A DNA stretch of 64,000 bases, taken from assembly GCF_047496725.1 (NCBI RefSeq), contig NC_132972.1, positions 6,316,001 through 6,380,000 of the forward strand, given 5' to 3'. The notes under the pieces were generated by a model. The model was not told the DNA's origin and made no database searches. It saw only the letters and a program-made list of their open reading frames with translations. A program made the translations under genes and the position numbers. Below, in pieces: positions 27,686 to 39,922 of the stretch. The DNA comes from Anoplolepis gracilipes. Lineage: Eukaryota; Arthropoda; Insecta; Hymenoptera; Formicidae. Each line of letters begins with the position of its first letter. The stretch's first letter is position 1.

Positions 27686-29715
27686 TAAAAAGAAAAATTA
27701 AAGTTTTATTCAAAGAAGGATTGTGTTCACAAGAGCAATATTCTAAACGCACTTGGTTTGCATGTCTTACATTCACTCTGGAAACAGAAAATGTGTACTA
27801 TGCACTGTGCTAAGGTAATGTTCAAACAAATATTTTCAACTTTCACTCGTGTTTTGTCAGTACAACAGCTACCGGAGACAAATGTATTTTCACGTGCAAG
27901 CCAGTCTGATGTACCGCTGTTTTCCCTTTTGCGATTCTCTTTGATCGTGCACGGTGACATTGTTCTAGCTATGATAAAATTTTCTGCCCTCTATTCTTTT
28001 GTACAAATAATTTTGCTGCGAGCGAGTGAGTTTAGTAGCTTGAGAGCAACCAAAGGCAATCATCTTATTTTATAATAAATAACAAGAGATTTCGTGAAAA
28101 TTTATATTCCATTCGCGATTGCTTTCGAGATGCCGAAACTGGAAATTCGACTGCATCGGTATTTTATAACATGTTGCATATGAAATTAAGATGAGAGAAC
28201 ACGATGTCCAATTTAGATTATGAACTCGCACGTCGACCCCCCGTCGGTAGCAATGAAGTGACAAACGATATATAATCAATATGTGAAAAAAATTGGAAAA
28301 TAGAAAGTTAAATTCTTGTCAAAAGTGAACAGTCATATCGGGATATATATTAGAAAAAATATGTCATCTACTTAATATAATACTCTTCAGTGGAAATATC
28401 AGGATGAACATGTGTATATTACGAGATAATGAAAGAAATTAATAATATTGTGCACTCTTACACACACATGTGACAACTAACATAATTAAAAAAATTTATA
28501 AATATTATTATTAAATCGCCAACTTCGGTGTTTTGTTTTGACAATATTCGATATCGATATTTACAAGCCGATTTATTTCAATCTCCTTTCTACGTTTCAT
28601 TCTCTTTTTTTTATTCATGCACAGGCGACGATGTAGTTTCTAGCCGAATAAAACAGCATTTCGGTATTTGGATAGAGACCTTTCAATCGGCTCGGCTCCC
28701 ATGCTCGATTTTCATGTTACTATCGCCCAGAATCGTGGATTAGTTTGTAATACAGAAAGAAAGGCCGAGAGCAGAACCATCCAGAAGAATCAATAAAGAA
28801 ACAAAGAAAAATGAAAGAGAAAAAGAAAAATGAAAAAATATTCCATTGCAGTTTGGAGCCATTAGAAAAAAAAACTGAACTTTAAAATTCGATTATACTA
28901 AACGAACGTATCGAATGGCTACGTAAAAGAATCAATTTACAACAAAAGAACGTACAGAAATGTTATAAATTGAAGTAGATCAACAGAATCTAAAAAGAAT
29001 CTAAAAAACAACATTGTAACTTATAAAGTACACAAGTATTGTATATAGGTATTTATTATCTAAGATACTTAAATTTTGATAAAGTAAGATAAATAAAAAT
29101 ATTAAGTTTGATTTCTTATCCAAATATTTTAAATAATTATAAATCTTAAATATTTTACATACATCTATACAACAAAAAATTAAATATAATTATTATTAAA
29201 TATCTTTATTAAAAATGTTTTACTTCTTTTTAATATTTTAAATCTGTTTTGAAATAAGCAATTTCATAAGAATGACAGTAACAAAGTTAATTATAAATTA
29301 TTTATTTCACACAAGTGTTTGTCCCATTATGTTTTCTCTTCTTCTTTTTATTTATTCTTTGCTGCTTTTTTAAGGCACTTATATGTTACTCAATAATGTC
29401 ACGCGATTTAATTCGATGAATTACATTCGTATATTAATCATTAAAATATGACGATTACAGAGCTTTCGACATTAAAAGCAAACGTGACTTATCATATTGC
29501 GAAAAATTATAATCCATGCGTTTCACGTTCCAAAATCACGCATCTAAATTCATTGCAGCAGTGTTAGCTCTACCACTAACAAATGTCGCTGTCTCATGTT
29601 TTAGGAAAATCTTACTATCTCGCATAGAAATGTGAATATAAGTTAAAATTTAAAACTAAAGACAAATATCCGCACAATATTATATTCGAAAATATGTAAG
29701 AAATAGCGACGCACG
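27686..29715. other. Mostly AT-rich, no gene seen
   Basis: A moderately CG-enriched zone at 27730-28260 is open on both strands (105 codons +, 77 codons -). The minus translation has several cysteines but matches nothing I know. From 28800 onward it is AT-rich and featureless. Confidence 0.45.
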
Positions 29716-29718
29716 TTC

Positions 29719-30197
29719 TTTTGTTTACGTACCTGTTGATACAGTTCACTAACTAGATGATATGGAGAATAAAACAAGATGATATGAAGAAAGGGAAAAG
29801 GACCGACACTCACGAGAGATAAAGAGATTATTATTATTCTATCAACACTTGCACATTAAGAAAGAAAGGAAATTAATTGGAAATTAAAACATAACTCATT
29901 GTCAGCATATTTCGTATACGTTTATCTTATGATATGTGTAAGGGAAAGTGTGCTTTATGAAAAGACTAGATGGAATTTCATTATCGAAAACTGCTAAAAT
30001 AAAAGAATTTTCATGTACAAGAGAGATGTAATATTATAACACCTTTCTCAACGCCCATAAACTACTTACTGACTGAATAATATAATACACGCATGTTTTC
30101 GTCTCTCGGCGCGTCCTTCCCCTTCTTCATATCATCTTGTGTAGCGAGGAGAACCCCCACTACTCCGCAGTGACATACCACCAAGAACGTAAACAAA
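29719..30197. mobile_element. Inverted-repeat element, about 480 bp, non-coding
   Basis: The left arm begins TTGTTTACGTACCTGTTG and continues to about 29870. The right arm, read in reverse complement from 30197 to about 30045, begins TTGTTTACGTTCTTGGTG. A second strong block is shared: ACAAGATGATATGAAGAA followed by GGGAA (left 29773-29796; right, inverted, 30119-30142). Arms of 130-150 bp are diverged between these blocks. No frame is present, so this is either a decayed non-autonomous TIR element or two copies of one repeat inserted in opposite directions. No clear target duplication was found. Confidence 0.55.
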
Positions 30198-30954
30198 GTT
30201 AGTCCTTGTCTTTCTCTCGTCTTTTTGTTGTAGTGAGGGCTATATAATTCTTTCTTACACTCGTATTAAATAATAATAACGTGACTTTGGGCTCGACATT
30301 CGTACGGCGAGTGTCGGGAAGGTAGCAACGTGAAACGCTCCGTATATATCATTGTATTTATATCTTGAAACGTGATGGCGAAAGGTCAAATGTACCGAGA
30401 AACGCTAAACACGATTAACGTTTATTACAATTAAGGATTAGCACAGTCCGCGTTATTAAATAACTGTCGCAATTAACAATTCATATATTGAATACTGCGC
30501 AACGATTATTTATTCAAACAGTATTTATTTATTTTTTTAACAAAAATCGAAACGGCACAAGTAATGAAAAATTATGAATTATTTTCTTACAATAATTATT
30601 CTCTTAAATATGCTTAGATATATTTTTCTCGCGTTTCGAAATCATTCGTCTATTTAATAATTAATTATTTTTTTAATAAAAAAGATGAAGTAATACGCAA
30701 ATTACGGAATAATTAAAATAACGGAAAGTTGTAATATATTATTTAATGATACAGTCATTTTGCAATATTTATGAAAATATATCGCACGAAGAATTCTGAT
30801 TATATATTTTTCAACATTGCGTCTTAATTAGTTATTAACTCGACTTGCGTAATAATATGGGACTTGAAAATAAAATGCAATGTCATTCTTGAATTATTCG
30901 TTCATTAATAAAGCGTGAATACGAAACGAATCGATGCCTGCTGTCAAGTGGCAT
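30198..30954. other. CG-enriched start (to about 30400), then AT-rich
   Basis: Holds GCTATATAATTC (a TATA-like word at 30240-30250) about 55 bp upstream of a hairpin, listed next. Nothing else stands out. Confidence 0.4.
30294..30316. repeat. Short hairpin CGACATTCG / CGAGTGTCG
   Basis: Nine-base arms with one mismatch (a G-U pair is possible in one strand's RNA) around a 5-base loop. Its position downstream of a TATA-like word is noted but may be chance. Confidence 0.4.
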
Positions 30955-31049
30955 TATGACGTAATTAATTAATAAATGCCGTCATTATTAACTACGTATT
31001 TTAATTTTTATCAACCATATAATTATATATTCGGCATTTATACGTCATT
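30955..31049. repeat. Imperfect nested inverted repeat
   Basis: ATGACGTA...ATAAATGCCG on the left (from 30955) is mirrored by CGGCATTTATACGTCAT on the right (to 31049), with about 50 bp between. Arms total about 18 bp. Possibly a degraded palindromic element. Confidence 0.4.
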
Positions 31050-31478
31050 GTAATTTATCAAAACGCTTATTCTGCGAGATTTATTTGATCAAAATCATGC
31101 GAATAGTCGGCAAAGCGATAACATATTTTCAAATATTGCATTCTGTGGATATTTATCTTTGATTTTATATATTTATTCATTTCATATAGTTGAAATATTA
31201 ATTCATATATTTATATTATGTATAACGCGAGACAGTAAAATTATCCTAAAAGACACGTTAAGATAATATGTATCAATCAAGCATTAGGCAGCATTAAGAC
31301 GGCGAGTAGCATATAAATTGAATTGCAATTTTCAAATATTGTAGTTTTCACAATAGTTTTATTTTTTATTTTCCTCAATATAATAAAAATGTAATAGAAC
31401 GCCCATTGCGTGCGAGTAACATCGGTTAAATTTATTAATATTGATTAAATTAATTAATATCCGTTGTATTACAAAAAA

Positions 31479-31628
31479 ATGTCACGTAATTATCATATAC
31501 TATTAATTAGTGCGCGCACGATCGTAATTGCTTTTCGCGAGTATCTTGTGAATATTCTGAAGAAGCAGCAAAGGATGAACAAGAAAAGAGGAGGAGGCGA
31601 ACAAGCAACGACGGAGCATCATATATCG
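31479..31628 (+). CDS. Candidate first coding exon (50 codons), function unknown
   Basis: ATG at 31479 opens exactly 50 codons that meet TCG|GTAAGC (GT at 31629), a good plus-strand 5' splice site in phase 0. The peptide starts MSRNYHILLISARTIVIAF, then turns basic and polar (KKQQRMNKKRGGGEQ). The hydrophobic stretch near the start could be a signal or membrane segment. Without splicing, the frame runs only 17 codons further. No family is recognised; the surrounding DNA is AT-rich with no promoter-like block, so this may be coincidence. Confidence 0.15.
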
Positions 31629-32940
31629 GTAAGCGTTAAATTAAATTTATTTCTAAAGAGATCTTTACTTTGTTATTAAGCTCTTTTTTAATCTATTTAA
31701 AAAACCTATTCTGAAAAATATATAATAATAATTCCTTGTTTCTTTTAATATTTTCGAAACTTCATTATTTTTTAATTTCTTTGTTATTATACTTACTTTT
31801 TGTTCATCATAATTTTATCGTTTTATATGTATATGTAGAATTATTTTTACTAACCTGTTTAATATAAGTAAACTTTATATTTTTACTGCAAAAACTCTAC
31901 TGCACAGTCCCATTCTCTTCGACTAGGTAAAATATGCATACTTTGAGTTCTAAATGAGTTCGATTTATTTGAAACGATGCAATTATCGATATTCCTGATG
32001 TCGATCAAGCGAATCGAAAATTGTTTTAAAAAAAAGAGAAAAGAAATATGAAATACTTTTTTAGTAATTATTGGTGAACGTATATCAAATGTCTTGTTCT
32101 GCTCGAAATTATTACGATATATGTTACCTTAAAATAATCGTAACTCTTTTTCTGAAGTAGAAAAAAATGATAATATTTGTCTAATATACAATAACAATAT
32201 ACATACTTTTTTAATATTACGTATTCTTGAATATTTATTAGATATGTAAATTATATTTTAAAAAATTAAAAAAAATATAAAATAAATGATAAATATTTAT
32301 ATTTATAAAGAATATTTCAAAAAATAAAGATAACAACGTATTTAATGCAATTTAAATGACGTTGATTAAAATTAATCGTATTTGATAAATATAAAAAACA
32401 TTCGAAACGTTTATAAAATTACATGAAGCATAATGTTCGAAGCATATAGCTTCTTTTTTGTTATTCATTTTATTTGCATGAGTTTGGAAAATATTATTAT
32501 TTCAGAGAAACATAGATTGAGCCTTATCTTTCGCCCGAAGCGTATTGCTTCATTCCTACACCATTGATTTTTACGTTCTACATTAAACCTTCTGTTTTTG
32601 CGCACTTTATGAATAAAACGTTCAAGATAACAAAAGGCACTATGTGAAATGTTTGTACCATAATATTTAACTTTAAAAAATAAGAATATAAGAACCTTAC
32701 ACGGGAACGAGCTTTCTTTCTCTTTCTCTCTGTCAATTTGCAATTAAAGACGACTCTAGTATACGGTTCTTATATCACATTCTGTATAATTTGTTCATCC
32801 GAGAAAATGTTTACCGATTAAATATATGTATGTATATCCACGCCGGGTTAGCGCGATATTGTACAATACTCGGAACGTCTAATAAAAGCGAGAGAAATGG
32901 AGAACTTTGCTAGAATAAAGAGAAGAGCCATGCGAGCTCT
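31629..32940. other. AT-rich stretch, no gene seen
   Basis: One minus-strand frame of 92 codons (32465-32743) is rich in Lys, Arg and Phe and unrecognised. Confidence 0.45.
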
Positions 32941-33650
32941 CCGCGGAAAATTATGACGTCTGCTGGTGGTGAAGGCTCTCCGTTCACTACCACGCGAGCC
33001 TTTTGTGACCGCCTATTGTGCATTCCCGAAAACGCGTAAGCGCCATCCCCAACGTGTGTTGTCGGCCAATGCTACCGACACGTTGATCACTTCCGGTTTC
33101 TCCTCCCCCGCACTTGCGATAATCGCGCTTATAGTACTTGCTCTAAACTTTGCCAGCCAGCAGTTCCGATCAATGCTCCCTTCTATTCGTCTTGAGGACC
33201 GCGCTCTGTCTTTCTTCCCGGCGAACGCGAGTCTTTTCAAAAGCCACCAGCGGTTTAATGCACTCCTTCGTCGCCGTCGCCGTCGTCGTCGTCGACGGAA
33301 TAAAACTTTCAGTTGCACTTCTGTAAATTTAATTTTCCACTACAGACGCCACGACGGACGTCGTTACGACGACGATTTGTTGCTGTGTGCAAGAGCACAC
33401 GCCGATCTACTCGCGACGCGAATCTGAGAGAAAAGAGAGACGAAATATTACCGCGACGGCATGAAAAATTGCCCAAGCACGGTACGTTGGGAGGTATTTC
33501 GAAAGATTCAATTTCCCCCGCGAGCTGGATTTTTCCTTGGGACGTTCTTACAGTAATTGGGCATCCCGATAAAACATTCAACTCCATCTTAACCCAGTTT
33601 CGTCTCGTTCCTTCCTTTATCGTTAATAAATATTATACGTAGGAGAGAGA
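32941..33650. other. Strong CG-rich islet, open on both strands
   Basis: Plus frames of 153 (32966-33427, not ATG-initiated) and 109 codons and minus frames of 101 and 92 codons overlap here. All are arginine-rich and cross a CGT/CGC trinucleotide run. Mutual overlap argues that none is real. It could be a promoter-type islet; no core promoter element was recognised. Confidence 0.4.
33269..33296. repeat. (CGT/CGC)n trinucleotide run
   Basis: About nine units reading TCGTCGCCGTCGCCGTCGTC and continuing. It produces poly-Arg in frames on both strands. Confidence 0.85.
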
Positions 33651-35236
33651 AGATCGAGAGACAGGACGAGATGCAAATGATTTATCCAGGGCGCTTCCGT
33701 GCTTTGCTAACAGAATCGGCATTAATCCGTGAACGTTGGATGGTCTACGAGGCTCTATTAATTATTCGCGTGTCGATTGATCGTACCATCAATTTCTGAT
33801 GTCACATAGAGTGAGATATTCCTAACTTTAAAATGTCCATCAATGAATATAATGATAAGAAACGATAAAGCGCATGACGTGCGAATGATAAATATTAGCA
33901 ATATATGTATTTATAGAGAAGAAAATTAATTATAATATATATTTATACTTTGTAAGTTTGTTCTTGTTATCAACGCGAAAAATTAAACTCATTACAATGA
34001 TGCAAAATTATTAATTTTATTATAAAATCTCGAAACTTCAATATAATTTTATAATAAGTAATTTGAAATTTTATATTCATTTTGTAAACGCTATTATATT
34101 ATTAAATCTCTCGCTAATCTTTTGTATCTTAAACTTTCAGTATAAATGCTCCACGTCATGCTCAAACCAAGCGTGAAATCCAACTAGAGTAGGAATAAAT
34201 TCTGTACAATATGTATGTAATCCACACGTCAATATTATAGCATCTCGAATTAGTAAATCAGTTGGGCAATCATGGAAAATGTACTATACTCATCTTTTTC
34301 TTTCTTTCTTTCTCCCTTTCACATGTATGTATACACTTCCGATTTTGCTCCCGATAATCTGGAGACTTTTCATGGCAACTACCAGGAGGATTTTAATCCA
34401 ACGAATTTTCCAGTAGGACGGATCTAATCGTACGAATTAAACGAGAAAATGTTCATATATTTTGCCTTATCTCAGACCTCCGTAATCGTTTCCGAATTAC
34501 ACCGAACAAACTGGAACGCGCCGGTGTTTCCGTCCTATTTACATGTCTCCCGGGATTCTCATTCGATCTCGAGAACAAACAAGCCTGTTTCGTCTTTCTT
34601 TCGATCAGTAAATACCACGACGTGAATTGTACGTTGTAAACTTCCTTCCCTTCTCCCCCACCCCTCGGTCTTCTTCGAGAAGTCGACATGCTTAACCTTA
34701 ATCTTTAATTCCGCACGTTCGACGCTCTTTCGAGCTTACTACATCCCCGTGGAAATATTCAACATCTATTTACAGTTAGCTTTTTCACGACGTAAGCTTT
34801 CAATTGAATGTGGTGAAATTTTTGCTAGAGATTGGAAATGCAAGGCCTTTCTCTTTAAATTTAAAAAAAGTGACACCTTTTTTTTTTATTTACAAGAATT
34901 TAATCTATTCAAGGGTAAAATTCAGATGCGCGAATCTGAGATTATACGAAAAATTTCTGCATAATCAGATTCTTCGATTAATCTGAGGTTGACTTTTTCA
35001 CCAACGAAAACTTGATTATCTTTTTTGCAACTTTTTTTCAACATTCAATATTAATTATCTCAACAAAGTAACGAACTTTTAACTTACGATTCTCCTTAAG
35101 TAAAGCGCGCTCGAGATTAACCGAAGAATAAAGTTTTGTCATCTATGAACTGCTCTCAAGTTTCGCGAGAAGCTCTCTATTATAATCTCGAGGCGTTTTG
35201 CCCAAAACCCTCGAATTTTCAAACTAGCTGAGCATG
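33651..35236. other. Alternating AT-rich and mildly CG-enriched DNA, no gene seen
   Basis: A CG-enriched patch at 34330-34740 has a 78-codon minus frame without recognisable similarity. Nothing else found. Confidence 0.45.
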
Positions 35237-35272
35237 TTTTAATGGGGTGATATCGATGTCACCCTATTAAAA
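35237..35272. repeat. 36-nt near-perfect palindrome
   Basis: TTTTAATGGGGTGA and TCACCCTATTAAAA are inverted partners with one mismatch, and the 8 bases between them (TATCGATG) are also self-complementary apart from one position. The whole can form a cruciform or hairpin with almost no loop. It is too perfect for background sequence, but its role is unknown. Confidence 0.7.
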
Positions 35273-38200
35273 CAATCGCCACTTTTGTACTCTAATATCT
35301 GTCTATCGCCAGCCGAACTTTAATGTCATTCGCCATTCGATCGGCGCAGAAAACGCTTATAAAGACTGTCGAAAACTCACGAAACAAGTCGAGTCCGAGC
35401 GGTTACTTCCCGACAGTTTAATAGCCACTTCAATCGAGTTTGCGGCCTCTTCTCCTTCTTGTCCTCGACTTTGAAAAAAAGAAAAGAGACAGGATAAACG
35501 GAACGAAAGGAAAGATCCAATTTACTCGTAATCGCGTCACCGCTTTGGAGACGATTAATCTCCCCTTGCTCCTTTTCTCTTCTACTTTACCTCATTTTTC
35601 CATTCCGTGCTGATATTGTGTTATGATGTTTTCATGCTAGCTTTCCGATGTATTAACGGAGATAAAGATACGAATTAAATTGTGGCTTGACATGAGTAAA
35701 CCAAATCGTGAATGCAAATCTCTCATCAACAATTCAAGCCAAATCGTTAAAACAACTGTGTCACAAAGGAATAATTTTTATTTTCACAAATATATAAAAT
35801 TATATATAAGACAATATATTTTATTTAATTTTATCAAATGTATCCTCAAATATACGCTTTTTGAGAAATAATTACATGTTTTTATTTTAATAAATATATT
35901 CAAAACTCTGAAAGATAATTATTTGTTGTTTCTGTGGAAAAAACTATCTTTTCTAAAGCAAAGCTTAGGTAGAATCTATTTGGCAAGCTGTGTACGCACG
36001 CGTGTAAATAGAATCTTGAACAGGAAGGTGATGCGTTATGAATAGCAAAAGCAGGTTGAAATCTGGGTCAGTCTCGTGGAGGAAGATCGACGCGCTTATG
36101 GCTGGGCTGTCGACCGACAGATATTAGAGACCCGTTGATTGGCAGATCTTCCAGAGTCTCTTAATACCTCTTAATTAACGTCGACGAGGCTCGCCAATGT
36201 GCATCCCTTTACCGTTTTACCGTCTTACTACCTTGCTAACAGGTTGTGGGAATTTCTGTGGTTGTGGAGAGCGAAAGAGATTGGTGAACAGAGAGGGAGC
36301 ACGATTTACGGCGCCGTATCTTTTACGTTGCATCTAAAATGCATCCGCTTCGACGCGAGAGCAGTAGCATTTTGACCCGACATCATCCGCAGGTGCGGGA
36401 TATATGACAAATATATATTACAAAGTTTAAAATTAATTTGATTACAAAAAAGTAATATATGTTAAAAGAATAAATTTTATAGAAGATGGAAATTTATAGA
36501 GGTATATTTTCCATCCTTTATAACATTTTTTCTTTGAACATGTTACCCTTTTCACAATCAAGTTAATTTTAAGCTTTAAAAATACGAAAAGTTTAAGTTT
36601 TTTAAATTTCTTTATCATTAACAAATTACTATTATTTAAAGCACCAGTATACCTGCTGAACGTGATATTTTAAAATCAATCAGAAAGCGCAACAATAATA
36701 TTATACAATATATTTCGAAAACTATTACTTCTTTTAGCAACTCCTTCTATTTTAATATACAATATATTTTTATATAAGTGAGTGTAAAAATAACAATTTT
36801 TTATACTATATAAAAAAAAATATATGTATATGAAATTACATGAATACAGAAGCTATCGTGTATATATGTATTACGGGTGAGATGAATGGTACTGCTGTCG
36901 AAAGAACTCTTCAATGACATATGTCTGGTTAAACTGTTAAAAGAGCCGGAAGAGGATGAAACGTAAAATGTCTTAGACAATTTTTTTTCTTTTATGAGAA
37001 AGTAAAAAGGGCGAAAAAGAACCAATGGCTATACGTGAGTATTCATGATATAATTCCTAGTATATAAAAAAGTATAATAAATTAGGAAAAAAGAAAATAC
37101 GATAAGAATGATCTCAAAAATCTCTTATATATATATATATATATATGCGAGTTAAAAGAGAGTGCAGTTTAAAACGCATTTCATGTGTCATAAATGCCTC
37201 GTATAATTTTGCGCGATATCACATTCCACATGCAGAATCTGGCAAAGCATGAGTCGCTAATTTTATGGAATTTCGTAATTACACTCTTTCTTCTTCTTCA
37301 TGCGACCTAACCAAAACTCCTTTCATCTCGCGCGAAACTGCTTAAATTACGGCGATTTCACACTTCGGTGGCTATCACAGTCCAAGCGCTCGTACGTACA
37401 TGTTGTACATACATCCGGCCAAAGCCGACCTTTGAGTCTTTTCCCCTATGACTAACGACCAATTGGCAATCCGGTCAAACTATTTGGAAACTAGTTCCGA
37501 CCAAACTGACGTCGTTATTTCGGCTTTTGCTGAATCCTACTTCCAACTTTTTCTGGCTTTGTAGATGTCGTTTTTGCTCTCTTTCATTAGTAATTAAGGA
37601 TAAATCAAAAGTAAGAATAAGTTGATCCGTATGACTTGTCAATCAAGGCTACCGTGAAAATATATTAGCAAACAATTTGCAATCAAGTGTAAACATCGAT
37701 TCAAATATTCCAATATTTTTTAAACCCAAGACAACTTCGACTTTTAGACAATACACATACATATAATCTAATTTATTCTCTACGTTTCACTAGCCCTTAG
37801 CTCTATTCTATTTGTCTGTAAAAAAAAATTGCTAAAAATTTCATCTTTAATTTCATCGTTGTATCGCTTTTGTATCGCTCTCTATGAGATTAATCTTCTG
37901 TAAAATACGCTTCAATACTACCTGCTAGTTCGCGCTTTTAAATCCGAACGAAGCTTTTCTATACATTACTCTTTGGTACAGTTTGTCGAAAGAGGAATAT
38001 ACCGATCAATTTGATACCTTTATTTTCTATCGTGAAAGTTGATTGAGTTGCTACGGGTTGATTGAAATTTTTTCACGTGATCGAATGGAATCAACTATTG
38101 TCCGGGGATTTAGTTTTCAGCATCAAGTAGTTCGAGTTTGCGATCGGGCGAGTAATAAGTCTCCATTTAATGTCGATCGATAATAAGTTACACAAATATG

Positions 38201-38408
38201 CATTTTTTTTTATAACGAAACAAAATAATTGTTTATCGATTAATAAAAATTTAAAATATACCTTTCGTCCATAAATTATTTCAAGGTAATATAAATTTTT
38301 CAAAATTTTTTTTCACGTACCTCTTATCATTATCTTATTATTTTAATGAAGGTAATAATTATTTGATTAGTTGATTGCGTTAAAAGAAGGCGATATGCTT
38401 TAGACTTG
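35273..38408. other. Mixed AT-rich DNA with small CG-enriched patches, no gene seen
   Basis: CG-enriched patches at 35290-35600, 35990-36400 and 37300-37560. A TTACGGCG-type word near 36308 faintly recalls the dispersed repeat at 26991 but is too short to call. No credible exon seen. Confidence 0.45.
37125..37146. repeat. (TA)n microsatellite
   Basis: About 11 TA units. Confidence 0.88.
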
Positions 38409-38449
38409 AAAAGAAGAAGGAAAAGAAGAAGGAAAAGAAGAAGAAGGAA
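38409..38449. repeat. AAAAGAAGAAGG tandem repeat
   Basis: Roughly three copies of a 12-base purine unit. It gives a Leu/Phe-rich artefact on the minus strand. Confidence 0.85.
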
Positions 38450-38680
38450 TAGTAATATCTCCAAGTTATGATCGATGAATCGATTTTCGTCTATAGAAAC
38501 TATCGCTATTCGGGAGCGGGCTCTTTTGTTCAAGTTTTCGCGATGGCATTCGTCTGATCGGGAGGATAAAAATCTTATTCCCTGATCGTAAGATACTTTC
38601 GCACCGCGCCAATTTAGATCGGAGGGTGAGAGAGGATTCCGCGAGTGCAACCAGCTGAATCGCAACTGCATTTCTCGCAG

Positions 38681-38823
38681 AGGAAAATTCACCGTCGCGT
38701 GACGGACTATCGAACTTAAAACAGACGCTTATCGTCAAAATGGAGGAAGTCAAAATTGACTTCCGGGATATCGTGGATGCCAATGAAAGGTTACGGAGGA
38801 ACGATATTATCGGTCGCTGCTAA
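38681..38823 (+). CDS. Candidate terminal coding exon (46 codons and stop), function unknown
   Basis: TGCATTTCTCGCAG just before 38681 is a fair plus-strand 3' splice site with pyrimidines. The following frame (phase 1, first full codon GAA) is open for 46 codons to TAA at 38821-38823. The translation is strikingly well mixed, ending EEVKIDFRDIVDANERLRRN and a few more residues. An internal ATG at 38740 could alternatively start a 27-codon peptide. GGAAGTCAAAATTGACTTCC (38745-38764) inside it is a perfect palindrome. Frames of 105-120 codons on the minus strand overlap it. No family is recognised. Confidence 0.18.
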
Positions 38824-39735
38824 TTCGTCGATATTACTTCGGCACTTTGCCGAGAAGTTCGTCGAGGAGGAAAAAGAGGATGAAGGAGCGAGTAAACGCG
38901 CCCTATGCGAGTTCAAGTCACGGCTGGATACGAGAGGACTCACCGCTTTCTCCAAACGATCAAGATTCTGCTTCGAGAAAAAAAAAAGAAGAAAGAAAAA
39001 CGTAGCGAAGAAGTGGGATTACAGTGCACCCATTTCCCAGAGAACTCTAGAAGGTCTACGTAATAAAACAATGCTGAATAAAAAAGTTAACAATTTTAAA
39101 AAAGTAATCACACACCCGTACTTTTACGAATCGAGAAGTTCAGCAGAGAAAAAGACTAATGTTAGATATGAGGATAATACAATTACGCTTTCATTTTATG
39201 CACATTTATACTTTTGTAATATATTCATTAAATATATCTCCACGTATTTATTACATCGAGATTTTTCGAGATTTTTAACATATCCTTAATTTTTTTAAAT
39301 CAAATATTAAAACGTATGAAAGCCTTACATCTTATAATAAAGCTATATACTAATTGACGTAATAATTATAAAAATAAATACAGAAATATTTAAACATATT
39401 CTTATGTATGAAATGCGAATTTTAAACCGTTTTTTCTCATTTCTATAAAGTTGTGATTTCAGATTATGCCCCCAGTTATGAAATCTTCGCTATGACAAAT
39501 ACGAAAAAAAGATATATCGTCATTCTTCTTAAAATAAAAAATGCAAAAGCATTAAATTTTTTAATCCGATTTTCTCAAGAAATCATTATAATATAATCGT
39601 CTTTTTCAGACATAGATACGTTTATTTGTTATTCTACAATGTACGCTTATATTTCCGTTAATTCTTCGAGGATACTCTATTATTGATATAGCCGACAAGT
39701 TATTCGCGATAAGCTTGTAACACGATAAATGTGCA

Positions 39736-39764
39736 AAAGGAAAGGAAGGAAGGAAGGAAGGAAG
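39736..39764. repeat. (GGAA)n tetranucleotide repeat
   Basis: About six GGAA/GAAG units. Confidence 0.9.
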
Positions 39765-39905
39765 ATAGGAGATGGCGAAAAGTAGCGGAAAGAAAAACGA
39801 GAATGAGCTAATAAAAACGTCGGCGTTTCTCCACAAGCTCAATTTCTACGGAATGCGAACGAAGCACGATTCACTTTTCTACTTTATCCTTCGACGTTCG
39901 GTCGT

Positions 39906-39922
39906 TTAACCCTTTAGCGTTA
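39906..39922. mobile_element. Possible solo piggyBac-type terminus, TTAA-CCCTTTAGCG
   Basis: TTAA directly followed by CCCTTTAGCGTTACG resembles the way piggyBac-like elements sit in the genome (TTAA target, CCC at the element end). The partner end (...GGG followed by TTAA) was not found nearby, so this is weak. Confidence 0.15.

Noticed and set aside
32966..33642. 153- and 109-codon plus frames in the CG-rich islet
   Set aside because: Opposed by minus frames of similar length, Arg-rich through a CGT/CGC repeat, and no recognised domain.
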